Assembly: GCA_902702965.1 (NCBI GenBank)
Contig: CACRXP010000036.1
Location: 995,267 to 1,059,266, forward strand
Length of the DNA stretch: 64,000 nucleotides
Source: Spirometra erinaceieuropaei
Taxonomy: Eukaryota > Platyhelminthes > Cestoda > Diphyllobothriidea > Diphyllobothriidae
Direction of reading: 5' to 3'
This document shows positions 10,456 to 23,000 of the stretch, one piece after another. The translations under genes and the position numbers were made by a program. Each line of letters begins with the position of its first letter. The stretch's first letter is position 1. The notes under the pieces were generated by a model. The model saw nothing but the letters and a program-made list of their open reading frames with translations. It did not search any database and was not told where the DNA came from.

Positions 10456-13400
10456 CGCTTCTGAATATTATGCTTACCGCTATGTGGTAGCCTGCGGGAA
10501 TCTAGATCAGCCCCTAAAAGCACAACGGGGAGAGTGACTCCCGTAACTGATTGCTTAGCCTCAATACATCAAAAACCCTAACCCCCCTAGCTCTAGCCCC
10601 CTGGAAGTTAGTACAAGGTCTCTTGAACTGTGATGAGGTCTATATTGCCGTGCCCAGCCAAATACTAAAAATGTGACACTTAGCTCTGTACGCCCTCTAC
10701 TGTCGGCGTCCGCCACATGTGACGCCTTTGTTTTGCGTAGTCCCTGATATAGTGGCTCATGACCTCTGCTGCCGTGTCAAGAATGCCCTCTTTGATAAAG
10801 ACCACATTTTCAGAGAAAAATTAGCTTTAACTCACGACAATTTGAGGTACTGTCTTGCGAAGGACCCTACCATTGACGGATTCTGTGAGGTTTTGGACTC
10901 AGTAAAGTCGGTATAGGTTTACAATCTAAATAACTCGGCAAAATGCAGTAGTTAAACTGTCTCACGAAGTGTTAACGAATATTTTGAAGTCTGTTTTCAG
11001 TTCAAAAGATTTCCTAAGCATTGTTGAAATATTGATCACTGCGCAGTATAATTTCAAGATATTTCAGCCATACCGGGATGTCGGTATTTGAAGGAGCTCC
11101 TTTCTGGAGGTTTGAAAAACATTCATTCTAGGAAAAAGGGCCAGTTAAGTGCTAAGAATTTTCTCGTTGATGTGCGATACCCTTATAAATTTAAATGTGT
11201 TATATAGAAAACGAGGCTGAGAGGTGATTGCATATGCTGCATTGCGGAAAGTAGCAATCTAAATTGATTCTATACTATTTAAAATGATTGACGTGAATAT
11301 TCTTACAAGAAGATAACTTCTCTTATAGTATCTGGTCCACTTTGTGAAATGTTACCTTAATTTTTACCTGCATTTCCGGCTGGAAAGGATTACTAGGGTT
11401 GGGTTGTAATATTGATCCTCATGGAGTTTTCTAGTAAAACCTCTTGAGGTTGGGCATAAGCAAACTTTGATGGCAAAATGAGCTATCTGCTTTGTACACA
11501 TGCATCACAAACGGCGGGCCGTTAAATTTTCGGCCGTGGAAGAGTTCGATTAGTATTGATATGATTATTATTCAAAAGTTTAGAAAAAAGTAAAGTGCCA
11601 GTGGACTCTGAAGTGTGAGAGGGATACCGTGTGAAGCTGCAGACGACTTTGAGTTAGAGGCAAAAAGTCAAAATTTTTGATGCCTTATTCCTAAAGAGCG
11701 TGAATAAAATAACGTCAGTGATTTTTAAATGACCAGGCTGTGTGTATAAGGTGCAAATTACTGGGTTGGACAACAGCAGTTGAATGTCAATCAAATCATG
11801 ATATGCGGGTTTTTGGAAATAAATGTTAGTTTTGGGCCCGTCTGTTTCGAAATATTCGTGATCTTGAGTTGCTTGCGGAAGCCCTAATTTCGTCATTTGT
11901 GAATCCAACAGTAGTTCGTATCCCATATTCTCCTTAGTAAAGTAAGAGAAAGGGATTTCGGCACTGCCGACCTTTATGCCTCCAGTCTTGGAATAAATAC
12001 TACTGACGATCTGGTGTCAACCCGCTGCTCGTTCACTGAACCAACAGACTGCCCTTGGGCCGAGAACTTCAAATGCACATCTTCTGCCCTGTCGGCAGCA
12101 AGTTGCAGCTGAACTGTCTACGAAACGGAGATAGAAAGTATATGAGGACAAAGATAACGAACGCGGACATCAGCTTCATGAGTCTTCACAATTTCAGTAT
12201 ATCTCAGCCTTTCATATCACGAAGGTTTCGTCTGCCGACAACACAGTGGACTTGAAGTATAGGTCATAGCCCTAGACAATTGGGTAATTTGAGACTAATT
12301 TGGTTTCCTACGCGTTGGCGTTAATTCCACAAGTCAAGGGAATTCAAACTAAAACCCAAATTTCTCCTCTCTACCGGTGATCAGCGAGTAGACCTTAACC
12401 AAGACAGTCGTGCCATCTAAACGGCGCTGGTTGTGCACCTAACATTCCTACGCTAGCAGATATGTGCGACTGCGGAGTGGTTGGCCATTCAGCTAGCCGA
12501 CCCAGCCTCGTGTTCGCAGGAGACGTCTGAACAGGCCCTGAAGTTAGCCTGACCCAAGTTGGACTCCACAATTTCCTACGCGCACCCTAACACTTCGTAC
12601 AGCAACGACACACTAACGCATCCCACTGACAGCCACTGTTTCCTAACTTCAGAACTAGATCATACTTTCTCCGCCTCGTTTTGTCTGCCAGGCGACCACT
12701 CAGACCTTTCCTCGTCCTTTATCATTGTCATTTTAACTGTTCATTGTGGCGTATATTGATGAACAGGTCTGAAGATGGATAATCAGAACCGTGCGTCTGT
12801 CATCTCAGTTTTCTTAAATGTTTAAACAAACATCACTGCAGAATATAATAAATTTACTCCTATTAGTAAGTTGACGTTAGGTTAGAGGCAGTAAAATTGG
12901 TAAATTCGGATAGTTGTGTACTTTTCCTGGAATGGCATATTGGGCAGATTTTGATTGCCAATAACTACTTAATTATATCCCGTATTTGGTTAGATGCCCG
13001 GCTGAAACCGCGAGGCTCAGAGGATGCAATTTGGGTCATGAGGATTTGAGCACAAATTCATCATATATACTAAATTATTTTGGTCGTGGAGACTACTCGC
13101 ACGAAATAAATTATCTACATCGAGAGTTCGGCCAATCATTTTCGTGCTCAAGCGCTCAAAACTACATTATTTCATTAATTGCGAAAGGGGGACATAGAGA
13201 TAACATAAAACTTTAGGGTGTTGTCCAGTGCTGACAGTCACTTCATACATAAAGAGCGATCTTTACCAAAGCACTTATAGGCGACATGTACCTTTCATCT
13301 ATTTAGCCTGAGGAGAATACGTCTGCAAATCACTGGAAGGCAACACTTTTCGTCTTACCTCCTAGTTTGTAAGAAGACCAGGACATACCATATTCGCTCT

Positions 13401-13822
13401 ATCCGCTGGAAGCATCTGACACGCAACCGAGATCCCGGACGGCAGTTTCCGCTCAGGCGACTAAGTTTTTGGCTATTGCCCAGGTAAAGATGACAAGCCT
13501 AAGCCAGGTTTTGTTCCGCAGCCACCCAGGCCAACTTATTTTGTCTACCGTTACAATGCACAATGGTATGAAAAGAAACGAATCGAGCTGGCAAGTCGTC
13601 CAATGGCGTGTGTAGGTCAACAGATTCATCGACCAACCGGATTCGAGCAAGGGTGTTGTCTGGCTTCACATGATTGGTGACGTGACAGACAGCTGTCAGC
13701 CTACGCGTTAGATGATGTCCAGAGCACAATCAAGAGCATTTATCACCCAAGGAACCATTGTAAGTGGTTCAGGGCAGCAAAGTCAGCAACTATAGGAAAA
13801 TCCCTACCAGATAAAAGCGCCA
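10456..13822. other. long intergenic region upstream of the SLC6 gene
   Basis: No supported exon. At 10570-10610 there is a CCCTAACCCCCCTAG segment like the interior of the telomere-like MITE. The rest is AT-rich unique-looking sequence. The SLC6 promoter and any 5' noncoding exons probably lie here, but no TATA box or start site can be assigned. The sequence CCCTACCAG just before 13811 could be an acceptor for a 5' UTR intron. Confidence 0.45.
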
Positions 13823-14075
13823 ATGAGGCGAATGTGTCTTAATGGATCATGCAGAACATCTTCACAGAAAGACGAAGATTCGAGGAATCTATCTGATGAA
13901 GTACAGATGGAGGACTTGAGCGCTGGTGAGAGGGAGGATGCAGGCAGAGATGGTCCGCGACACAATCGAGACAAGTGGGCCCACCCCATCGAATTCTTCC
14001 TAGCCCTTGTTGGTTATTCTGTGGGGCTCGGGAATATCTGGCGTTTTCCGTATGTGGTAATGCAGAACGGTGGAG
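13823..14075 (+). CDS. SLC6 exon 1: N-terminus and TM1
   Basis: Encodes residues 1-84 plus one base. A charged Ser/Glu/Asp-rich cytoplasmic tail of about 50 residues is followed by [20 protein letters not shown] and [15 protein letters not shown]. The ATG at 13823 gives a tail of normal length. A second ATG at 13832 is possible. Donor GGAG|GTTAGT. Confidence 0.93.
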
Positions 14076-17000
14076 GTTAGTTGAGCGACGATTTCTAATA
14101 TTTGAATGCAGAAAACCACTTCACTTAATACAAAAGCCACGCAATCTCCTCCATCCGCTCAAACATACTGTTTTTCAGTCCGTTTTGAGCTAGTTTATGT
14201 GAGCCCGCTCAAGAACTTTGATTACGAGCAGAAATAATAGGCGGACAAGTTCACTCCTAGGCTAGAAAAAACAAAATTATGTGACTGATCACCTGGGTAA
14301 TTTGTGACCTGCCTGATTTCGTGTACGTGAGAAAACACATATAAGGACGACATTCGTAAAGAATTTGAACAGTTATTTGAATAAAAATGACGGATTAAGT
14401 AGGAGGCTATCAAGGATACACATAAAGAGTAGTTCCTTGTTGCCACACAAGAACTTGGATGTTGTATTTATTGTCAGCAGTGTTGGCCACTTCCAAGGAC
14501 TACTGTCGCTAAAATTGTCTAAATGTGGACGCCTTGTTAACTAAACCTCTCTGTTCAAAAAGGACGTCGAGGTGCCAAGTCAGCGAATCTACTGGCGTGA
14601 CACGATCTATATGGCGTTTGTTTCATACCGAAGGGGGTTTCCACCTATCGGTAGCGATAAATGCAACACTTTCATTGACAGAGTGATGCCAGGGTGTCAC
14701 CTACATATTCGGCAATTTTTTATGCCGTTTATTAAAGGGTTTTGACTGAATTCCATTGAATTCTTAAGATGTCTGTTGAAGACCATCACTTCAAACATTG
14801 TTTGGAGAAACGTGTGACAAAAGCGTTTTATCTTTCTTATCCTTGTGCACATTTTGACCTCAGTTATTACTGGGAAAGTGTTGGGAGGTGCCTTAGTATA
14901 ATCCATTTTCAACGGGCTTAGTGCTTTCTGGTTTAAAGACTTAGTCGAAGTTAGGCAAGATCTACCTATTGGATACAAACTGGTCGCTATGTAATTTGTC
15001 GGGCGAAGATCTAAAGGAGTTTAAGTAAAATGCAAAATTTGAGCTTCATAGCATACGCTGTTTATAGAACAAGGTTATAGCAAACGACAAACGCCAAAAA
15101 CGGTTACAAGGTGAAGGCATTTTGTGTGATTATTATGCTAGTAATTACACTTATTTTTAGGTATATTCCGTTTTTTGCACAACTACTTTTTAGAAAGACA
15201 GCTGACATTCTACAATAATTCCCTTCTTTGTTAAACTATTATTAGGAAATTCCATAAAATGAATACGCATATTCAAAACTGCCATAAAACGAGGACGAGT
15301 GCATGCATAGCGTCAGGACGTGGAATTTTTATGTCCGTTATATTTGGCAACACTTAGATTGCAAAAAGGCTTATTATGGGAGATGCAATGATTAAGAAAA
15401 TGTTCCATGACACTTTTGGTCTTATGTACAGACGGCGAGCGCAGCAGCATCATTTCTCTGATCGTTTCCTTGTTTCGTCACTCGTTAGCTTGAGAGTACA
15501 GACGCCTAAAATATTTGGAAATATAGTAGAGTAGGTCTTTATGGGGGAAAATCGACCTGACTGGCTGAAAACACGTTCAGAGTAATATCGGCCCATTCCT
15601 ACATTCTTCTTAACCCGGCGATCTGTCTCCTGAAACCCCTTTCCAACTTTTGTTTGCATTTAAAAGCAACTTCGATGATTGCGATTTCTGACAAACGCTT
15701 TCTAGGCAAAGAAGTTCGCAGCGTTTAATGTGTCGGTGCTCACGCTCATATACCGAAGAATTTGCAAGCAAGGCTATGGGGCTTGATTTAAGTGCCACTT
15801 AACTGCTTGAGTGCTTCATAAATCCGACTTAGAAGCGAAGTGTGTTGATCAACTGCAGATCGAAAGGAGAGCAACTGACGCCGGCTCTGCCATTCCACGA
15901 ACCTGGTAGTCGCACGGTGGAAAATAAACAGTTCACTCAACAGCCAAGAACTGGGTACAGGCAAAGTACGTCGCTTCACGCCCTCTAGAAATGCTTTCGC
16001 AGACCTGATGCATTTACTAGACTCACTTGTTTAATTTCTCAACGAACTGAATTAAAAGTGTGACGAATAAAAGTGTGATTTTATCATAAAATATTGACAG
16101 AACATGCTTACTAGAGAATCTTTGGGCCCATACAGAAGTACTTACTTCCATCCAGGGTCGCTGACTGTGGTACTCGTGGTAGGCAAAAGACAGCTTGGGC
16201 AACTTATGTTCTTCTCTAATCGTCGTATTGCAGTCGCTCTAGGTAAATGAAGGCTATTCGCAAAGTTCACATGAAATAGAGGGTAACATTAACTATGATC
16301 CCATAATCTGACGTGTGTGGATGGTTGCACATTTCATTCCTACCAACATCAGCGGCTTCGCTGAGGTTGTATCGCTTAGGGAAGTTTTCCCTTTTTTACT
16401 TCTTAAGAGTTAAAATAGTGCATATATTCTTTACAAAGAATGCAATCGATTCGCTCAGCGACGCAAAGTAGCTCCTTTACAGGACTAGTAAAATCTTTGT
16501 AAACTGTCTTTTGAATCCTAAGCAAAAGCATTTAAATGGGGTCGGACAAGTCAAACTAATAAATTGATCTAATATGTCCACTGTTTTGACTTACGTTTAC
16601 ATCACCTGTGTACTATCACAAATAAAGTTTGCCTCCAGGTTCTACGGTTAGGTACCACCTTTTAAATAGCAGTATAAGTCATTTCAAGTCTCACAGTTAC
16701 TAAGCCAGAAATGGCCGCTTCAGTCTCCTCTGGCTTCGTCAGAATATATTCTTGGTCGCTATACGATCGTCTGCGAGGGCCCTGCATCGACCTCCAATGC
16801 ACAACAGGACGAACAGGTCCCGTAACCCAGTCGCAAAGGACATGGCTGTAGTCCGTGGCTCACTGGTAAAGGGTTAGACGCAATGATCAATGGTCCCGGT
16901 ATTTAATCCCAGGTACATTAAACCGGGGATCGGCATGCTAATTGATGACGGCTGATAAGCCGGAAATGGCTCCTCCATTCTCCTTTGCCTTTATCGGAAC

Positions 17001-20000
17001 TCGCCTCAACGTATATTGTCGGCGGCTACAAGACTGTCTATGAGGGCTCTACATTGAACCCCAAGACGCAGAGTGGCGAACGGGTTCCGTAACCCGATCA
17101 GTAAACGTCCTTCCTAGGATGCAGAAACTTTTTCGAAAAAAAGACGTCAGCAAAGACTCTTGAGACCGGTACTTGATTCCATACAGCATAAGTCTGCTGC
17201 GCCGACATTTTGTTAAGGTTAAGACAGTCATGCATTCGCTTTTTTACCCTGGCGCCAGAATAATAAAGCATACCCTTTGCGAGAATGTCATCAATTCCTC
17301 TGTGAGCTATCACGGAACTGTCGTTTTTTCCATTTTATTTTCCTTTCCATTTGCAGGTGCTTTTATCATTCCATATCTGTTCTTCCTCGCACTAAGTGCC
17401 ATTCCACTCTGCTTCATGGAGTTTACGCTCGGACAGTACACCGGTCTAAGCCCCGTACGAGCCTTTGACTTTGCGCCATTCTTCAAGGGTGAGTACTGTT
17501 TATGTTGCTGTATGGATAAGACGCCGCCAAGGCAACGTAAGATGAGGCATTGCCTGATGACCAGTGGGAAAGTACTCTGTGGAAAATATAACAGTAAAAT
17601 GACACTACCGGCTACATCGGTAAAAGGTGACGTTTATATAAGACAGGGAAACTCTGTGCCAGATGCGAAGTGAGCATTGGAGATATTTTACTTAGTTCTT
17701 ACCTAATCCACTAACTTGTACGTGACTTAGTAACCATAATTGTCCTTTTACGCAAAAGGAAAATTTTGTGCAAAGTGTGAAAAGTGGTTTGTCCCTCATG
17801 GGAATATTCGGCTGCGATAAAGACAATCAGTCTTGTCTACCTTAAGGAGCGGGTACAGATTCCTTTACAGTCACTCACTTATGCCAGTACGCTTAAAATA
17901 GGACTTTCGTTCATCTAGCAGGATTTTCAGACTGAATATAGGTATTTTACTTTATTACAGGGTCTGATTAAGAGCCCTTATAGGCGGTCGCAGAGGACTG
18001 CTTCTAAGCTCGCGGTTTGAATGGTAAAGGGTCCATATTATTTTTCAACTGAAAGCCGGTTCCGATAGCAGGTGTTTCCGACCTGGATTGAAGTATGAGT
18101 GGCTGTCGACGGCAAATGGGAAAGGAATTGCCCTTTCGGCGTTGCCTATAATACTTTTTGACTTACATACCAGTAGCGCAACCTGTGTGTTGCTCAGGAA
18201 CTGCGGGTATTGCTCGGAACGGGTTCCCAAAGGTATTTTGGACGACCGCGCACTTCGTCAAATATTTAACCAGAAGAAGAAGTTTGAGGTCTAACTGTCG
18301 CAAAAGACGAGTTTCACGACTGTCCTGCTGGCAGAGCGGTGGTTTGCGCATGGTTTTGTCAGTACCGGACTCACGCTCACGCTGTTCATTGGCAGCTTAA
18401 GATCCAGATGGCTGTATGCTGGCGTGGGGGCATTAGCTGACAAAGCTAACCAGCTATTCTACATATGTCATATGACATGTCGAACCTCAGAGGAGTTGTG
18501 AGGTCTTTGAGCTCACATAAATAGAAATGCTATGAGGGTCAGATTAAAAAGATCCCAATGCAGTCTGGCCGTCGGCTTTGAGTAGGACCGAGTTATTTTG
18601 TCAGCTGACACCCTACCAGTCCAGGGTGCAGCCAGTGGATGGGGCTTAAATAGGAATATCAACTCTGCATTTTCAAACGCATTTATTTTTACTGTTTTGC
18701 AAGTCTCTTCCTATAAACCTAAAATGGTGATATCATTTCACACTCAGGTACCGGCTGGGCAATGCTTCTGGTTTCTGGCATTTTATGCATCTACTACAAT
18801 ATTGTCATGGCCTGGGTAATTTACTACTTTGGAATGTCATTTAATTGGGATTTGCCCTGGAAGCACTGCAACAACCCCTGGAATACACCTCAGTGCTTCA
18901 GTATTTTCGATGACACGGTGAGTCGGGTTTTTTTGCACGCTGCCATGTTGTTGTACGAGCAAACATGCAGGGAAACAAGATTTGATCTGATACCATTTTT
19001 GTTTCCTACTGTTACCCCCACATAGGCCAAATCCATCAGTCACCTGGAAGACGACTAGCGTGTTCCTTTGTTAAGCACCATCCTCACTTTAATGCATTAC
19101 AATGTTGGAATGGCCGACGTCACACATCACGAGACATAACCCTAAACATGAGTGCATATACCTTTCAACTTTCAACTCAGGCACATGGTTTGACAAACGC
19201 CTTCTTTACTACCATCTATAGGGAGTTGATATTAAATAAAACTCTGATTGACTTTTACTCGATGCCTGTCTAGTGATGTCGTTGTGAGGAGGCAAATAAA
19301 CCGTAGGTGTGCTGCCGTTTTTTGCTCAACCAGGCGACCTCATTATAAAGCTCAGAAACAGCACGAAGGAGGTTACAGCACCTCTTACTATTATATGTTG
19401 ACTGCAGCAGTACTTTGGGGATGGAAACTTTCAAGAGTATACTGGGTGCTACGGATTTGTGAATTATACGTTTTGTCACCTTTTAGACGAATGGGACCGG
19501 TTTTCCGGAAAACATGAAAACTTCGACCAGTGAGTTTTGGCTGTAAGTAATTACTAACTTCTTTCTTCAGAGGCTCCGGCAAATTAGTGCTTCAGGTTTG
19601 CGAAAAGTCTCAGTCAAATTCATATAATTCATTCACGCACTGCTTTGCTGGTACAGTGGACTCCGGCTGTTCGGGTTACACCAGAGCACAACCTTTTTAT
19701 CCCATCAAAAGGCAGTCCAAAGTCATCCGAAATGCACACATCGCTCTATTACGCTAGTCGGTAACACCCAAATTAGGGTATAAAATACGCATCTGCTGAA
19801 TCAAATCATCCATCGCAGTTTTGGTTTCATTTTAGTCTAACCATTAAATTTGCTAGTACTCACGCCAAAGTTACCTCATTGCAGTACAAATGCATGTATG
19901 AGATATAAAGGATAGCCCAGTTATGGTTGTCTTGAGTGAAACTATCGGGGATTCTTTGACGTGGTTGCGATCGAGCAAGGCCTCCTCATCTCCGCCATTC

Positions 20001-23000
20001 ATACAGATGACTGGCTTCATTGTCTCTTGGCACAAAATAGTATCGTATCTTGACAATGAATCTCCTAACCACTATCAGTCATCGATTTCTTTCAGGCATA
20101 TCATCGTTCAGATCTTTTCCGGTTCGTTGAGGGCGTCGGGTCATTTCATGTAAACTGCTCGAAAATTCTGTCCTCAAAATCGCCACTTTCATGTGCGGTG
20201 GAGAACTTTTATTAACGCACATGTCGCTGGCCTCATTTTTTCTTTTGGTCTAATAGAACATTGTGTACAACTACTGTTACATATGCCTGTTGCATATTAT
20301 AATTGTGTGGGCGGGTGTATAGTTAAGCCACCAGACTGACCAACGTAATTTCAAAGGCTATCTGAGGATATAAATGCGCAAACAGGTGCCAGAATTGCTA
20401 CCTTTTTCCACCCCTCCCCAAGCGTCCACCACCGTATAATTTACTTCCGGTAGTTAGTCTCAGGACTAACATCGTGCGATGCGTCCTCTTCCACCAACTC
20501 CCACGCCTGACCAATTAGTATTATCTGGAGGCGAATGATCTGTGCAGAGCACTTAACCGAACACGTGGCTAACAGACCGTCCCGATGTCCTTCCACAAGA
20601 AACGCCGTCCTTCCTGTCATCTCTTAATTAGACTTAATGACTATCCTAATAAGTAAGACAGAAACAGAGTATACATAAAGACTGTGTCCTTTCTCCGGCA
20701 CGTTCTCCGAATAAATGATTTTTGAAATTAACCTGTGTCCTAAATGACCGGAAGCTACTGTGTTTTTTTCGTCGGGACAGTGTCTTTTTATATGTCAGAA
20801 TGGGTGGATAGGTATGGGAACCTGTGGGATTGAGATGCCGTCAAACAGGGGGAGTAAACTAACAACGTGTCATTTATAACGGGCCACACGGTACATGCGC
20901 TGGACCAGTATGGGCGACAGATCAGAATCTGCGACGCGCTACTGGGCTCTACACCCCATAACAATCGTCCTACATTTGAAGTGTGGTAACACGCATAGGT
21001 ATAGGCTTACGCCGCGCAAACCACCTGCGTTCGATTCTGGCTCCAGTCTTCTTGACTCTATTTTGACACCGGGTTCAGGTGGGTGGGGGAAGAGAGTGCG
21101 GTAGATGCGGTGCATGTCCACTATCAATACAAATTAATCAACGCGCACGTCACTGTGTCTGGACCCGTCGTGCTGCGGAGCACACGTTAGACACCGTCGG
21201 ATGCGACAGTTGAACTGTCAGGCTAAGTGCGCCGAGATCTTGCTGAGTAACCAGGTACGTGGAACAGATTTGTCGTCTCACTGCAAGGGGATGGTAAATT
21301 CGGGTTGTGGGTCGAACATGATAAGTCAGCGGTCTCACGACAGCTGAACAGTGTAGTACCAGATCAGCTACCAGTGTAAAACAAATAAGTATAAATGCAT
21401 GTTTCTTCAAAAATCAACGAGTACTTCGAGTTTGTCCCATGGATGTTCTTTATAAATATTTAGGTGGGAATCCAGCCAAGAGCCGATATGCGAATGCAGT
21501 CGAGTGGCGATCGCTTTATAAGCACTGGCTTCAGACTCGCATAATTTTAACAGAAATTAAGATCGCTGGACGACTTTGCGCTTTAGTGTGAGCGGCAACA
21601 AAGGGTTTCGACTCTGCGTGTTCTGCTGCTGGTTGGTTGGTTGCGGTCGACTTTATTGTCTCGGTTGCCGACAGATTTACGGCCGCCGTATCTGCGAGTG
21701 ATTCTGCAGAAGGCTCAGGATCCTCGCAATGAGAGAGGGGGACTTTAGGTTGCATAACAGACCGACTGAGTGTGGTTTGGATTCGACTATATCCTAAAAA
21801 GCCTGGCCGGTCGGGTGGGAACCCGAGCGCAGCCATGATGCAGGGGTTCGACCTTCAAATCTTCAACCATCTCCACTTTGGTTGACAAACGCGTCTTTGC
21901 ACTCGAATGTTGTCGTAAAACGTAAATAATGCATCCATTTGCTCGGAAAAATGACAGGCGAGTTAGGGCCGCTAAGTTTTCTTTTCAGTTGTCTTCAGAT
22001 ACCTTCAGTTTCTGAGGCCTGCCTAAAACTTCGAACCCTCTCAAGGGACGGTTGACAGACGATCAAGAAATTAGGATAAGACAAAGACGACATCATCCTG
22101 CATGCCTACGAATATCACTCTACTGTGAGGCTCTTCAACTGTTTATCAGAGGAGGGTGATGGGCGCATTAGTTGGAAAGTAATACTTTGATTCCGTGGCT
22201 CGGTGGTTAAAGGCGTTTGACTTCTAACTAACAGGTCGCGGGTTCGAGGGCCCAGGTGTTTCACACGTCGAGGTTGGGTATGACTGGCTGAGGACGGTTA
22301 ATAAGCCAGAAATGGGCATTCTAGTCTCCCTTATCTTTGTCGCTAATAAGAGAGGGAAAATTATCCTTTAAATATAAATGCATGAAGCTCATTATTCTCC
22401 TTGCCACAATCGGAAGATATCGGTACCCAATGACTCTTTTATACTCTTTGATGACGCGTTATACACTTTCCCAAAATTTATGAAGACATGAGTTTATTTG
22501 CGCAGCATATCAACTAGCAGACCAATAGGGGTGGGGGTTCGTCTCTGGCTCAGATTCTTACCAGGTGGAGGGGAAGGGGGTGTCGCTCACCATCACTTCG
22601 ACGAATCTCTTTTTTATGCGCATAGTAGACCTGACGGTGGAAGTCGACGAAATAAGCGTATTCAAACGTCATTCCTCTCTTTTCCTGAAGTTCGCACCAA
22701 CTTGTGAGGAAAACGATGCAATAACCTCCTACCCGGCGCTACAAGTCTTGCAGTTACCTCATGAAAGCCAGATGTCACGCAGAAATCTCAGGGCACTGAT
22801 ATAAAATCTGTCTCAAGAGGCAGGAGCGCACCAATCGGCCAATTACGCTGCAGTTCACTGGCTTCGACTCTTTTCCAAAGAATAGAGTACTCTGTTTACA
22901 CCAAAGGCGATGATAACCTGTAGAACCCACAAGTAGATGGCAGCTCCAAAAATATACCCTAAAATTCGGTGTGACTGTGAGCATCACTTATTATTTGCCG

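Noticed and set aside
22191..22270. candidate tRNA gene
   Set aside because: A and B boxes are present but the acceptor stem does not close and the same sequence is repeated with a common non-tRNA body, so it is a SINE head.
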